Notes: generated from the letters alone by a model not told the origin. A DNA stretch of 64,000 nt from Primulina eburnea (GCF_022965805.1 NC_133102.1:8006885-8070884), one strand, 5' to 3'; shown: positions 11,761-23,433, numbered from the stretch's first letter. Translations and numbers: made by a program.

Positions 11761-12189
11761 ACACCCCAAGTTGTCTCTCGCTATTCTGAATCCACCCAGG
11801 ACAAATGACGGCTCCTGCACGAGCACGTCGGTATTTCGGCTATGCACATGCAACTTCTCAGAAACAACAAAGTTGTCATGTTTGATACAACTGATTTTGG
11901 TCCTTGTAACCTTTCGCTGCCACGAGGTCGTCATAGGAATGATCCGAATGATACGGCCCTTAAAAAAGATTGTAATGCTCACTCTGTGACGAATACTTAT
12001 CGTCCCTTAACCATTCAAATAGACGTGGTGTGCTCATCTGGTGCGGTGCTCCCCGATGGGACTCTAGTCCAGACCTAGGGATTGAACGACGGTGACCATG
12101 TTATGCGTAGTTTTGCGCTATGCAATGGTGAGATTTCTGATTGGGTTGACTTCCCTCGAGCACACACCAAGTTCCGCTGCGTGGGTTAA
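11761..12189 (+). pseudogene. Aldehyde (glyoxal) oxidase GLOX-like fragment, copy 1
   Basis: One frame reads through about 140 codons with family landmarks in order: W-to-stop at 11806 (the W is intact in copy 2), RLLHEHVGISAMHMQLL, VVMFD.TDFGP, ALKKDC.AHS, SSGAVLPDGTLVQT, then after a second stop (12076-12078) NDGDHVMRSF and DWVDFP. These match the first beta-propeller blades of plant GLOX proteins, secreted copper-radical oxidases that turn aldehydes into acids with release of H2O2. The rest of the propeller and the C-terminal domain are missing after 12189, and no clear signal peptide survives. Two stops and the truncation make this a pseudogene. The same fragment lies in copy 2 of the duplication. 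Confidence 0.85.
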
Positions 12190-13250
12190 AATTTAGTAAT
12201 TGGTAGTTCATTGAAAAGTGAAAAATGTGAATATAAAATATGAATAATCGAATGAATCCCTCAGACCTCGATGCCCTACATTAGTACTGTTTCAAACAAG
12301 TAAAATTGGTGCTCTGCTTCATATTATATAAGGAGAAACTTCACAATGATGGAAGAGAGACAATTTTGGGTGATGCCGACGAGGACGGCGGTGAGGAGAG
12401 CTTCATGTAGCCTAATCGTGACGATGTGGATTTCTAATTTTCTATTGATACAAGGGATCTTATACATGGACAATGCCCTTTACGTGATTTGGTGTTGCGC
12501 TTGCGGACCAATAACATGGTAGATTATAGTTTTCTAACACCTAGATGATGATCGTCGGGGGCAACAACATGAGTCGCATATCGTTAGCTCCTTATGAAGT
12601 GCGTTGTATGCATGGTTTGCTGAAACTTCTGATCGTTTCGGAATAGGAACGAGACCCACATTGACGAAGTTTCGAGGTGTGAATGCTGATGCTTTGGGAG
12701 GGCGTTATGTAGATATAAAACGTCGTGTATCAGTGCAACGACACGGATCGACGAAACGGCACGGAACATAACTGTAAAAAGAGAAAAATGGAATACATGA
12801 GCAAAGTATTCTGGAATTCTTTTGGGCATCGAGAATTTGGAGACCGTCATCGTCGTGATGAAGCGTTACTAAATCCTCCACATTCATTACACCACACCGA
12901 CTCGTTTCAATCCCCGATTCAATCAATATCAAGGTGGACAATTCAACACTGATTTATATCCACGACCATATGGTGAAGATAGATTTTCTCAGTTGAATCT
13001 CGAGGGAGAGTATAATGATGATTTAGTTCATGTACGTCACTCTTCTTGTGTTAGTCTCGATGGTATAGCATTTACAGGTATTTTTCTATATTAATATAGT
13101 CATATAATTATATGTCAATACATCATTTTTCAATCAATTTATATTTAAGTTATTATTATCATTTTATTCTCATTTATCTCATATACATAATTTAATATGG
13201 TTAACAATAATTTGACTAGAATTCAAAAAAAAAAAAAAAAACAATAATTT
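12190..13250 (+). other. Unrecognised, formerly coding-like sequence, copy 1
   Basis: Conserved with copy 2 (58467-59520). Protein-like pieces can be read: ALYAWFAETSDRFG ... TRPTLTKFRGVNAD at about 12600-12690, and YPRPYGEDRFSQLN..GEY at about 12958-13015, ending before a GTATTT donor-like site at about 13078. Stops and frameshifts interrupt them. I do not recognise the family. It could be a second captured or decayed gene beside the GLOX fragment. Confidence 0.4.
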
Positions 13251-13971
13251 GACTAGGAACATTGGAAAGCACATCAATTGATCTAAGATGGTGAATCTCG
13301 AGTCTACTTCCCGCTCCATCCATCAAATAAAGAAGAGCGCTACAATGAGATTTAGCTATTTATATTGGGAAAATTTCATTAGAATGTGTAATAATAAAAT
13401 AATTAAATTGGTTGTAAAATATCGATTTTGGTTGATATATTTTAATTGGTCTTAAATAATATGTAACTCGAAAGTAAACTTTGAAGAAATTTGATTCCAA
13501 TTTGGGTTAACATATGTACCTCCAATTGAATTTTTTTCTAAAATTTAATTGATTTTAACCCAAAACTTTCTTAATAGTATATTTCAATTTTTAGAGGGTT
13601 GTGAACATTTCGAATGATTCAATAATGTATGAATAAAATTTTAAAATATATTTAATATCTTGTTTTCATCAAATAATCTATTTTAATGATATTTATTTTG
13701 ATTTACATATTTTTAAATATTTTTTCAAAATTTTCAAATTATATTAATTTTTAAAAAATATATGCGCCGTGATTGTTCCGCGAAATATCATGAGAAGTGG
13801 AATGGTAACCTCCGCGACGGTCTTCGCAACCTCGACCGCGACTGCGAACCATGGTTGTAAGTTACCATAGAGGTTTTGAGATATTCGTTCCCCTCACTTG
13901 TATGACTTATCGTTTTCTAATAAAAGCATGTCTATGCAAAGTTATTTTAAAATAATGTGATCAATGGTATT
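13251..13971. other. Noncoding remainder of duplication copy 1
   Basis: AT-rich and collinear with 59480-60207. No gene seen. The last bases GTATT (13967-13971) are the left target duplication of the copia element. Confidence 0.6.
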
Positions 13972-14943
13972 TGATAGGATCGGTTGTAGTAACAAGAGTG
14001 TTTAGAAGGGGGGAGGGTTGAATAAACACTTACACTTAAAGTTGTTCTTTAAGAATATTTGAGTTCAGTTTAGTGACAAACTGAATCTCGGAATCTTATT
14101 GGTCAATAACAATCAGTTAAACTAGAGTAGTTGCGGAAAGTAACTGACTGAAAGATAGAATACGAAACTGAAAGAAATATGCAAGAGTTGTTTCTGGATG
14201 TTCGGAGAATTTAATTACTCCTACGTCACCCCTTCTATCACAAGGATAGGATATTCACTAAAAGACTTTGATCAAGTACAACACTTGTACAGAACCACTT
14301 CAGTTTGGACTTACAACTGCCAAAAATGTAACTCTTAGTTCTACACAATATTTCAGTACGTAACTGATATTAGCACAATTGAATCTAACAGCTTTTAGAG
14401 AGTGCTAATAAGCTCAGATTGTAGCCTTGATTGCTACGAGTAATTCAAGTGAAGGTGAGCTAAGATTTTGACAGAGTAACAGCAAGCTTAAGATTGAGTA
14501 ATCGTCTCTTGTGTCTTCTGCTGTTCTTCAGTCATATTTATACTTCTCTTTCAACGGTAACTTTGATATGCATTTGAATTCTAGTATCCGTTGAATGCCA
14601 CTTCATTATTTGTTGGTCAATGTTCTCTTCATTGATTGTCATATGGCGTCTTAATTGCAGTAGCCGAAATACGTTGTTCTATGCTGTAATGATTGAGGTG
14701 CGGCTTTCCATATTCATTTGCTGTTTACTATGTCTTTTTTTCGGTTGAATGTCCTTTCCCGAGAATCATTCAGTTGAGATATGTTTTGACTGAAACTTAT
14801 GCGGCTAAGTATATTAACTGATCGGTTTCTAACTGATCAGTTTTCTTCATTTGTTCAGCTGGTTTCAATTGTTAAATATTCAGTTGTCTCATAATTCAGT
14901 TAGTTTCTTCAATTTGTCAAACTCCAAAATTTTGTTTCCAACA
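13972..14943 (-). repeat. Copia 3' LTR (left copy)
   Basis: 972 bp. On the + strand it runs from TGATAGGATCGG to TTTCCAACA and matches 35467-36439 with scattered differences, at roughly the percent level by eye. Confidence 0.95.
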
Positions 14944-14957
14944 ATTTTCCCCTTTTT
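14944..14957 (-). other. Copia polypurine tract
   Basis: On the minus strand AAAAAGGGGAAAAT directly precedes the TGTTGG start of the 3' LTR. Confidence 0.85.
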
Positions 14958-15096
14958 GGTGTTTGACAAAACTAAGCATATATTAACTGAAGGTAACTGA
15001 AGGATTGAACTCTTATAGACTGCTTCTTAACAAAAAACTATCTCAAAATAAACTGCTAAACTGCTAACTGCTCTTCAATGCTTTTTCTGAGTCATA

Positions 15097-17833
15097 CTAA
15101 ACTTCCCCCTTTTTGTCAAACTGAGCCATGTGGAGAGATAATTGTCGAACTTCAGTAGATAAAATGCCGACATCGGCTGAGATACTGGAGATGGCAGTAA
15201 GAACTGAGGTTTGCAGCGAGTCTATTTTGTTTGTAACAGATGTTTCTAGTCTTTCAACTCGTTGGTTGATTACATCTTGAGCAACGAAAAGAGCAGCAGT
15301 TGTGGCTTTGTTCGGCTTGTGTTCTATGGCAACTGAGAGTTCATTTACAACTTCTTGAATATTCTTCAACTTTGCAAAAACAAAATCTTCGGATCCATTC
15401 AACTTTACAGAATGATAGTATTGGGTTGACTAAATGGATTTGATGACATCCATTATTTGATTCATATTTGTCTTGATGGTGTTGCTTTCTTCGAACAATG
15501 CTTCTGAATTTGAGTTTTCAGGAGACATGACTCCTATATCTTCCTGATGTGGCACTTGTTCTGGTGGAGTGAAAATTATCATAGTGCGATCAACTGTCTC
15601 TTCTTGACCTTGAGATGAAGAAGGTTGCTTCTGAGCATCAGAAACACTTTGTTCTAGAATGTCAGGGTTATCTGTGGTAACTGCTGTTGGATAATCATGG
15701 GCTTGTTATTCTGTTTGATCAACAGCTGAAACTTGGGGGGGTTCTTCAGTTTGAAGATTTCCAACACTAGGCAACTGCTCTTCCACAGATTTAGTGAGTG
15801 TTTCCTCTTGGTTCTGAGTGAGCACTTCAGTTTGCTCTTCAGTGTCAGATGTTACTTGCTGAACTGTTTCTGGAGCAACAAAAAATTGAGCTTGTTATGC
15901 ATTATCAGAGAATTGAACATGTTCTTCAGCAATAAAGGTTTGAACTGGGTCTTCAGATGTAACCAGAACTTCTTGTTCTGTTTCTTCAGTCAGAGGATCA
16001 ACTGATTCAAGATTATGTGCTTCAGTTTGAGCTTCCTGAGCAAATGACTGAATGATTTCATCGATATTGGCAAAGGTAAGTTCATTCTCAGAGTACAGAT
16101 GTTGATCCCCGGCTGTTGTTTGTGGAACCTCCTGGGCTGATTTTTTAGCAATGAGTTCTTCAGAAGATTCATTCTGCTGAGGTGATGAAGATTTGTATTC
16201 CTCTGTTCCTGAAGATTTTTCTGGAAGAACAAGTTCTTGATCTTGTTCCCAAAACCTTATTTCCCTCTGTAGGCCACTAAGATCTGCATCCAGTTGAGTG
16301 AACACAGCTCTATCTTGATATGCAGTTGGCCCTGTGGGGTTGTAGTTTTCTTTCAACTGTCTAACCATCTTATTCAGTTGATTAGCCCGTATTTGATCAA
16401 AGAAATACTGTCTCCTTTCCAGTGCTTGAACAATGGTAGCAAGCTTTAACTACCCTAAAAACTATCTTTTCTAGTTTAATAAACGACTTCAGTTGGGATT
16501 TGTGCTTCAGTTTCTTGGAAAAAATTTCAGTCCTGAAGCTTTTCAAACGGTCAAAAGCTGTGAGTTTTGATGTGGCAAATGTATTTACCTCTTCCCAAAT
16601 TAGATCGATATGAGTTTGAATGGAGTGAGATGGCCTTGGCTCCTCCTCAAGCTTGCCTTTTCCCTTCTCCGTGGTTAGAATATGAGGAATTTGTAAGCCA
16701 TATTTTGTAGACTCCGCTGGTTTCTTCAATGTGACGCCTTTTGGGCTATCTTGAGGTAAAATAGTGGGTTGATGTACACGAGTGAAGGGAGCTTTTACTC
16801 TCGTGGGTATCTTTTCAGTTGGAACTGTATCATCAGGAGGGATAACCTGCAATGGAATAGCCTGAATAGGCTTTTCAGCAGCTGACTGAGACAGTTACTC
16901 AGTAATGGTTGGTTCCAGTGCTGATATTGTTTTGGTTCTTTGTGTCCTCGGTTTCTTGATAAGTTTGGGAGATGGAGTTTTCTCAGAATCTGATTCACTG
17001 AGAATCAGTTTTCGCTTTGTAGCCTTCAGTTGGGCCAGCGTCTTGGCTTTCTTGACTGATTTAGGAGCAGCTTGCTGCATCCCAATCTCCTTCTTGACTT
17101 TCATGAATTGTTTAGGCGAGAGATCCATCTTGGTTTTTGGTGGCAATATATTCTTGGTAGTGAATATCTTGAATTTTGAGAATTTTTCGGCATTGTTAGC
17201 TACCAATCCTTTGAGTTTCAGAATATAACTGATTGGAATAGCAAACCCCCTGGACTGTTTTGTTGATTGAAGCATATTCTTTAGAATGCTGAAAATAATG
17301 TACCTCCAGTTGGCTTTCTTTTCACCCATGATGATTGTCATCACTTGGAATTTCTCAAGAGTGAGAGCTGCGTATGAGCCAGTTTTAGCTAAAATTCCCT
17401 TTGCTACAATATCAGCCAACAACTGAATTTCTGGTTTCAATTCTTTCTTTGGGTCGGAGACTTTGATTTTCCGCCCATCAGCAGATAATGAGGATTGCAT
17501 TTTCTCAATATCGAATGTTTTAACTTCAGAGAAACTGACATATCCATCAGTCGGCAAGGAAAACATTTCTCCAAAGTTTTCTTCAGATAAGATCAGCAAC
17601 TGATCATTGATAGTGACAGCGATGTTTCCTTCAACAGTAACATACCCTTTCAGATAGAATTCATTCACTTCCTTTGAGTATATTTCTTGTGAAGATTGTC
17701 CCAAGAACATTCTGAGCCCAGCAGATTCAATCTTCAGAAAGACATTTTTGATATCAGCTTCTTGAATTGATAAAACTGAGTCAAAATCGATTGCCATGGC
17801 ATTCATCACGTGAGCAGGGATTTGATTAGCCAT
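15097..17833 (-). pseudogene. Extra ORF after pol in the copia element (unknown protein, broken)
   Basis: Starts with ATG at 17833 (MANQIPAHVMNAMAIDFDSV). 312 codons are open to a TAA at 16895. The same frame continues to a frameshift near 16440, then a second frame continues to 15097 with stops at 15895, about 15705 and 15430. An intact version would be about 900 residues. The N-terminal 250 residues look globular (GLRMFLG, EFYLKGYVTVEG, FSLPTDGY). Residues ~255-312 are basic (KKAKTLAQLKATKRK). The middle is very acidic and Gln/Ser/Thr rich, and the last 100 residues (15402-15097) form a heptad-like coiled coil (VERLETSVTNKIDSLQTSVL). It resembles a protein type I recall among predicted proteins of Gesneriaceae. 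Position equals the post-pol extra ORF of Sireviruses; no membrane segment is evident, so envelope function is not supported. Confidence 0.7.
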
Positions 17834-17975
17834 TTCGGAAGGTAAGATGATATGAAATTCGTAGAAAATAAGCTTTGGAAATTAGTATGCTCTTAGAACT
17901 GATCGTATGCGTGAAGGAGAAGAACTGAATTGAAGCGGGTATAGTACATTTGAGCGTGACTGTTCAAATTCTGGA

Positions 17976-17987
17976 CACGTGTCAGTC
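17976..17987. promoter_or_regulatory. G-box palindrome upstream of the extra copia ORF
   Basis: GGACACGTGTC, a perfect ACGT-core palindrome about 145 bp before the ATG of the extra ORF. A site for bZIP/bHLH factors is plausible; an independent promoter for the ORF is only inferred. Confidence 0.35.
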
Positions 17988-18363
17988 CATGAAAATTTTG
18001 AATAAAAAATAAGTGTACGTGTGCTGTAATTGTGTGTATAAAGGTTAGCGGTTTTAAATTAAGCCATGTTTTCAATCTACAGTCACGTCAATTGATTTAG
18101 AATATAATAAATTTTAATTAATTAACGTATGTGAGAAGATTTGTAATAAATCCAACTAAACGATCAGTTGGGAAACTGATTCATTTCAGTTGAGAAGTTG
18201 CAAACAACTGTCTTCTCAGTTAACCTTTTTTTTTAAAATTAATATTCCCCCTAAATTGGTGCATATAATAATTAAAGTAGTGCTACAAAATAATTTGAAG
18301 AGTGCGAGAAGTTATTGGTCTTGCTGAACCATTGGCGACTCTTCAGCTGTCTTGATATTCTCC

Positions 18364-18371
18364 TATAAATA
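18364..18371 (+). promoter_or_regulatory. TATA box of antisense ORF A
   Basis: TATAAATA, 47 bp before the ATG at 18418, on the strand opposite to the copia element. Preceded by a GACTCTTCAGCT phrase that is repeated before antisense ORF B. Confidence 0.6.
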
Positions 18372-18417
18372 GAAATAACTCAATTAGTTTTAGACATATC
18401 ATCCAAAATATTCAAAA

Positions 18418-18816
18418 ATGTCTGACACGGGTGACTCGAGTCTTTCTCCCTTTTCTGTAGAGGCCAGGAAGGCTGAGATTGAAGACGAAGTCTTCTATGA
18501 GAGTCTGCATTATTGGGAGCGATTACAGGAGCTTGAGATCTTGTACAATTCTGGGGAGGCCACCACTCCTGAATTGGTGGCAGAACTGAATCAAGTGCGA
18601 GAACACTTGAATATTGATGTGTGGGTGGACGTCTTCAAGGATGGTCACATGTATCAGCTGATGCTCCGCAAGGAATTGAAGATCCTGAGGCGCATAGCTC
18701 ATTCTCACAGCTTTCTCATGATTGCTCCTTCTTCTTTATCTGTTTGGCTGAAATTTTGGATAATTGTTGTGGAGAATATGTATGATGATGTAATCCAGAC
18801 AAACATTTATAAGTAA
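18418..18816 (+). CDS. Antisense ORF A within the copia element (unknown)
   Basis: Intact 132-codon frame from ATG to TAA, opposite in direction to the retrotransposon, in the gap between the end of pol (about 19620) and the extra ORF (17833). It has a TATA box at a normal distance. Sequence is charged and helical (FYESLHYWERLQELEILYNSG, then a leucine-rich stretch), with a more hydrophobic tail (LSVWLKFWIIVVENM). It is a paralogue of ORF B at 19120: both start MSD, both carry WE[RK][LI][QH]EL followed by SG and T. No known domain recognised. Antisense extra ORFs are described for some plant gypsy (Tat-clade) elements; I do not know of this one. Confidence 0.5.
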   Translation: MSDTGDSSLSPFSVEARKAEIEDEVFYESLHYWERLQELEILYNSGEATTPELVAELNQVREHLNIDVWVDVFKDGHMYQLMLRKELKILRRIAHSHSFLMIAPSSLSVWLKFWIIVVENMYDDVIQTNIYK

Positions 18817-19070
18817 TGAAATATTTATCTGATTTTAATTCTGTTTTTCTGCAAGTGATATGTTTTATCAGTTGTGACATAAACTGATGAGAAACTAATT
18901 GTCATTTGTTGATCATGAACTGGGACTATTTAAACAATTATTAACAGAATTCAAACTGGTGTCAGTTGACTATTAACAACTGACAACTTAAAGTCCTTGG
19001 TAAATGTGAAAGACGTATTAAATGTCGTGAGACTCTTCAGCTTCTCCAACGTCATTTTCCTATAAATAAG

Positions 19071-19078
19071 ATGATAGT
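19071..19078 (+). promoter_or_regulatory. TATA box of antisense ORF B
   Basis: TATAAATA, 49 bp before the ATG at 19120, in the same setting as the TATA box of ORF A (CATTTTCC before B, ATATTCTCC before A). Confidence 0.6.
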
Positions 19079-19119
19079 GATAAAAATGTGATGCAATATC
19101 AGTTCAAAAATATTTCAAT

Positions 19120-19395
19120 ATGTCTGATTCTGATGCATGCAGCAGCACTCATGTTCATGATTCTGAGCAGTCGGCCCCTCGTTTAACAATCATCAAGAAA
19201 AAGATGGAGATATATGTCTTTCGGAAGGTGATTTCAACTTGGGAGAAGATTCATGAGTTGAAGGTGGTGAGTGACAGTGGTGCTATTCCTACTCGTGCTC
19301 AGGAGGCAAGAGTACTGAAGTACCTTGAACGTTTTGAAGTTAGACATGTTAGGGATTTGGTTGAAGACAAATGTCTTTTGGAGGCGATGCTATGA
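19120..19395 (+). pseudogene. Antisense ORF B within the copia element, paralogue of ORF A
   Basis: 91 codons to a TGA at 19393-19395. The same frame then stays open for about 60 more codons (KEWHVVDKISKSRAF ... DWVRAWLDSVD), so the TGA probably replaces a Trp or other codon of a roughly 150-residue protein. Shares with ORF A the MSD start, WEKIHELKVVSDSG, and a downstream R..L..L...H..DLV.D.C.. block. The upstream control region is also duplicated. Unknown function. Confidence 0.5.
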
Positions 19396-19619
19396 AAAGA
19401 GTGGCATGTTGTTGATAAAATTTCGAAATCTAGGGCATTTGCTAGAGTTCGAATTTATGAATTAAATGATTGGGTTAGGGCGTGGCTAGATTCAGTTGAT
19501 GCCATGATATCTTCTGTAAAATGGGAACATTGTATTCTTAATGAAGTGTTATTTTCAATTTGTTGTGTTCTTATTTTCTTCGTATAATTCTGTTAGTGAA
19601 GCAGCATTACTAATAATTT

Positions 19620-22600
19620 CTAAAATAAATCAATTAAACCAAGAATATTTCGAAAATAAGAAAACTTAGCCTCGGGTAATGGTTTTGTGAAGATGTCAGC
19701 TGCTTGCTGTTCAGTTGAAATATATTCTAGTCGAATATCCTTCTTTAACGCATGATCCCTGATGAAGTGATGCCTGACATCTATATGCTTGGTCCTTGAG
19801 TGAAGAACTGGATTGTAAGTGATGGAAATTGTGCTGGTATTATCACAGAATATGGGCGATTCAGTTGATGTTACTCCATCATCCTTCAGTTGTTGCTGAA
19901 TCCAGATCAGTTGTGCACAACAACTACCAGCAGCAAGATATTCTGCTTCTGTTGTTGAGGTAGCTATGGATGTCTGCTTCTTGCTGAACCAAGAGATCAG
20001 TCTGTCTCCTAAGAACTAACAAGATCCACTTGAACTTTTGCGATCAAGCTTAAATCCTGCATAATTTGCATCTGAGTATCCAACTAAATTGAATGTGGAG
20101 TCTTTGGAATACCATAGCCCAACATTTTGCGTGTCCTTAAGATATCTCAGAATTCTTTTAGCAGCTGAGAAATATGACTGCTTAGGGTTTGCTTGAAATC
20201 TGGCACACATACAGACAGCAAAACAATATCAGGACGACTGGCTGTTAGGTATAACAATGAACCTATTAACCCTCTATACAATGTCGCCTCCACTGATATT
20301 CCCCCTTCGTCAGTGTCTAGTTTAACTGATGAGCACATGGGAGTTGTTGCAGCTGAACATGATTCCATACCAAATTTCTTTAGCAACTCCTTTGTATATT
20401 TGTTTGACTAATGAATATACCAGTTTCCAGTTGCTTCACTTGCAGTCCAAGAAAGAATGTCAGTTCACCCATCATGCTCATTTCAAACTTATCCTGCTTT
20501 AACTTAGCAAACTTTTCGCACAATTTGGGGTTAGTTGACCCAAAAATTATATCATCCACATAAATTTGAACTAGTAGAATATGATTATTTTTAGTAAATT
20601 TAAACAAGGTCTTATCAACTGATCCGAGTGTAAAGTCATGATCAGTTAGGAATTTTGAAAGAGTTTCATGCCAAGCCCTGGGAGCTTGTTTAAGACCATA
20701 TAATGCTTTGTTCAAATAGTATACATAATCAGGAAATTTGTGGTTTATAAAACCTGGAGGTTGTTCAACATATACTTCTTCTTGTAACTGACCATTTAGG
20801 AATGCACTCTTCACATCCATCTGGTAAACTTTGAAGTTTTTGTGAGATGCATATGCAAGAAATATTCTGATTGCTTCCAATCTTGCAACTGGAGCATACG
20901 TCTCATCGTAGTCAATTTCTTCTTCTTGCCTATATCCTTGTGCTACTAGTCTTGCTTTGTTGCGTATAACTGAACCATCCTCGTTTAGTTTATTCCTGTA
21001 CACCCATTTTGTACCTATAATGGTTTTTGAAGTTGGTCTTGGAACTAAGTTCCAGACGTTATTGTGAGTGAACTGATTCAGCTCTTCTTGCATAGCATTT
21101 ACCCAGTTAGGATCAGCAAGAGCTTCATCAGTTTTCTTTGGTTCCAGTTGTGAAACAAAGGCTGAATGAATAAATAAATTTAACATTTGATTGCGAGTTC
21201 TTACTGGATCAGATAGATTTCCTATTACCAGATGTGGTGGATGTGATTTTCTCCATCTGTACTCTGCATTTGTTTCGTCAGCAACTGCTTCAGTTGGTAA
21301 CTGAGTGCAGTTTCAGCTTCAGTTGATGCCTCGTTAGCTGGTATTTGAATGTTATCAGTTTGCTTTAATAACTAATTGTCATCATTGACTTCCTGCTCAT
21401 TTAATTGATCCAATATTTCTGGTTCTGGTGTTTGAAAGATGTCTTGATTGTTATGACTTTCTTCTTTGTCATCATCTTCCAAACTGATATCTGTAAATCG
21501 ATCAGCTAGCTCAACTTGATCAGTTGGCTTATCAGTTAGTACAATTTCATCAAAATCAACATGCGCATATTCTTCAACATTTAAAGTTTTCTTATTAAAG
21601 ACTCTATAAGCTATACTAACTGATGAATATCCAAGGAAAATTCCTTCTGCAGATTTGGCATCAAATGCTTTTAAGTAATTTTTACCATTATCATGAATAA
21701 AGCATCTACAGCCGAATATTTTGAAATAAGTGATTATACTTTTTCTTCCATGCCAGATCTCATATGGTGTTTTCATATGATTCTTATTAATCATTGATCT
21801 GTTCTGAGTATAACATGCAGTGTTTACTGCCTCTGCCCAAAATCTTTGAGAAATGCCAGAATCAGCAAGCATTGTTCTAGCAGCTTCTTTAAGAGTCCGA
21901 TTTCTTCTCTCAGCTACACCGTTTTGCTAAGGAGTTCTTGCTGCTGAGAGCTCATGATTGATTCCAGCATTTTCTAGAAAACTTGAAAGTGTTTGATGGA
22001 TGAATTCAGTTCCTCGATCAGATCTGATTCGATCAATCCCAACTGATTTTTCATTTAAAAGTTTTTTGAAGAGTTTAATCAGTTGTGCAGCCGTGTGGTC
22101 TTTGGATTTGAGAAATATAACCCAAGTAAATCTTGAAAAATCATCTACAACCACCAAGGTGTATTTCATTCCCCCTAAGCTCATGACTGGTATTGGACCG
22201 AAGAGATCCATGTGCAATAGTTCTAAGCACCGGGATGAAGATTTACAGCCCTTGTTTTTGAAAGAAGATCGTACTTGTTTTCCATACTGACATGCTAAGC
22301 AAAGTTTTTCTTTTGAAAAATTTATTTTGGGCAAACCAGTTACAAGTTCATGTTTACTCAGATAAGCAATGGATTTAAAGTTTAAATGATTTAACCTTTT
22401 ATGCCACAACCAGTTTTGAGATGATTTTGAAGCAATGAAGCAGACTGGTGCATGAGGCTGTTCATTCCAACTGACTTTATATGTGTTTCCACATCGTTTG
22501 CCAGTTAGTATGATTTCATCAGTTGATGTTTTAACTAAGAATGAGTTTTTATCAAATTGTACCGAGAATGCATTGTCGCATAACTGACTGATACTAATCA

Positions 22601-22646
22601 AGTTATACTTCAGATTCTCTACTAATAAAACATCTTTAATAGTAAA
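19620..22646 (-). pseudogene. Copia pol, part 2: integrase, reverse transcriptase, RNase H
   Basis: Reading right to left: linker (NLKYNLISISQLCDN), GAG-pre-integrase (LWHKRLNHLNFKSI, CLACQYGKQ), integrase core (LLHMDLFGP, DDFSRFTWV, IRSDRGTEF), a TAG at 21927 inside the ARTP-QNG motif, then RT ([54 protein letters not shown] at about 20550) and RNase H ending QAADIFTKPLPE at about 19640. Frames change at about 21280, 20390 and 20200 and several stops occur, so the gene is dead. It continues upstream across the gypsy1 insertion at 33253-33470. Confidence 0.93.
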
Positions 22647-23290
22647 GGTACTGTAACGAACCGTATTCTACACTACTTAAAATTTGCGGAAGAATTAAAA
22701 ATTTTCTTAGACATAAAATAACATTCAAAGTTTGCCATAAAAATATCCCAACCAAGTCCCCCATAAGACATGGCGGTTCAAAGTACTACAATAAAATTTG
22801 CTCACAAAAGTTTTGCTCAAAATATTTCCCTCGAACCAAGAAATCAGAGTTAATTAACATTTGCGTAAAAACATAAACTTTGCGGTCCTCGGGTTAGCCT
22901 CCCGCTCAGTCCAAGCCTGCCCCTTGGTCATCACCTCCTGTCTCCTCAACATAGTCACCTGCATCGATCAAGTCTAGTGAGTCTAAAGACTCAACACGTA
23001 TAAACTGGAATAACGAGTACTACATATTAAGGTCGCATGCAACTTTAAAATAGGACATACATAATTTGAAACTTGAACTTGTGCATTAAAACTTGAACAT
23101 ACGTACATACGTACTCCGACGTGCCATAACTTAAACTTCCATAAACATACTGCATACGTAAACATACATAACTTCATCATTTTGCGTAGAGGATGTTTCA
23201 AAGCAAGTGACCCATACATAATAAACGCCTGATCAGACATACCACAGTACTGGGCTGACAGGGACGTATCCACTGTCGCATACATGAGAT

Positions 23291-23433
23291 CCCCGTTCAT
23301 AATTTAACGGGCTGGTTGGTCCCCGTTCATAATTTAACGCTTTCCAACCACGATCTAACCCGTTCATAATTTAACGGGGCGGAGAGGTCCTCGGCCACGT
23401 TCACCGACTTCCAAACCCATTCATAATTTGGTC
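23291..23433. repeat. Hairpin array in gypsy1 LTR
   Basis: Three copies of CCCGTTCATAATTTAACG(GG) at 23292, 23332 and 23359 and a decayed fourth at 23416. The first and third can form a stem of CCCGTT with AACGGG around a short loop. Same array at 31049-31191 in the other LTR. Confidence 0.85.

Larger units (their letters stand above)
11170..13971 (+). repeat. Segmental duplication copy 1, left part
   Basis: Aligns over its length with 46217-46303 + 54052-54662 + 58341-60207. Landmarks shared: CCCTCGTGCTTCTTGCCTGG (11229; 46269), the GLOX fragment, a TATTATATAAGGAGAAAC phrase (12322; 58600), and GCATGTCTATGCAAAG (13925; 60164). It continues on the far side of the copia insertion at 36440-36846. 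Copy 1 holds a MITE (11363) and the copia; copy 2 lacks both and holds other insertions. Confidence 0.92.

Noticed and set aside
22983..23300. 105-codon frame on the minus strand, repeated at 30741-31058
   Set aside because: Lies in the gypsy1 LTR, spans hairpin repeats and has no domain; it recurs only because LTRs are duplicated.
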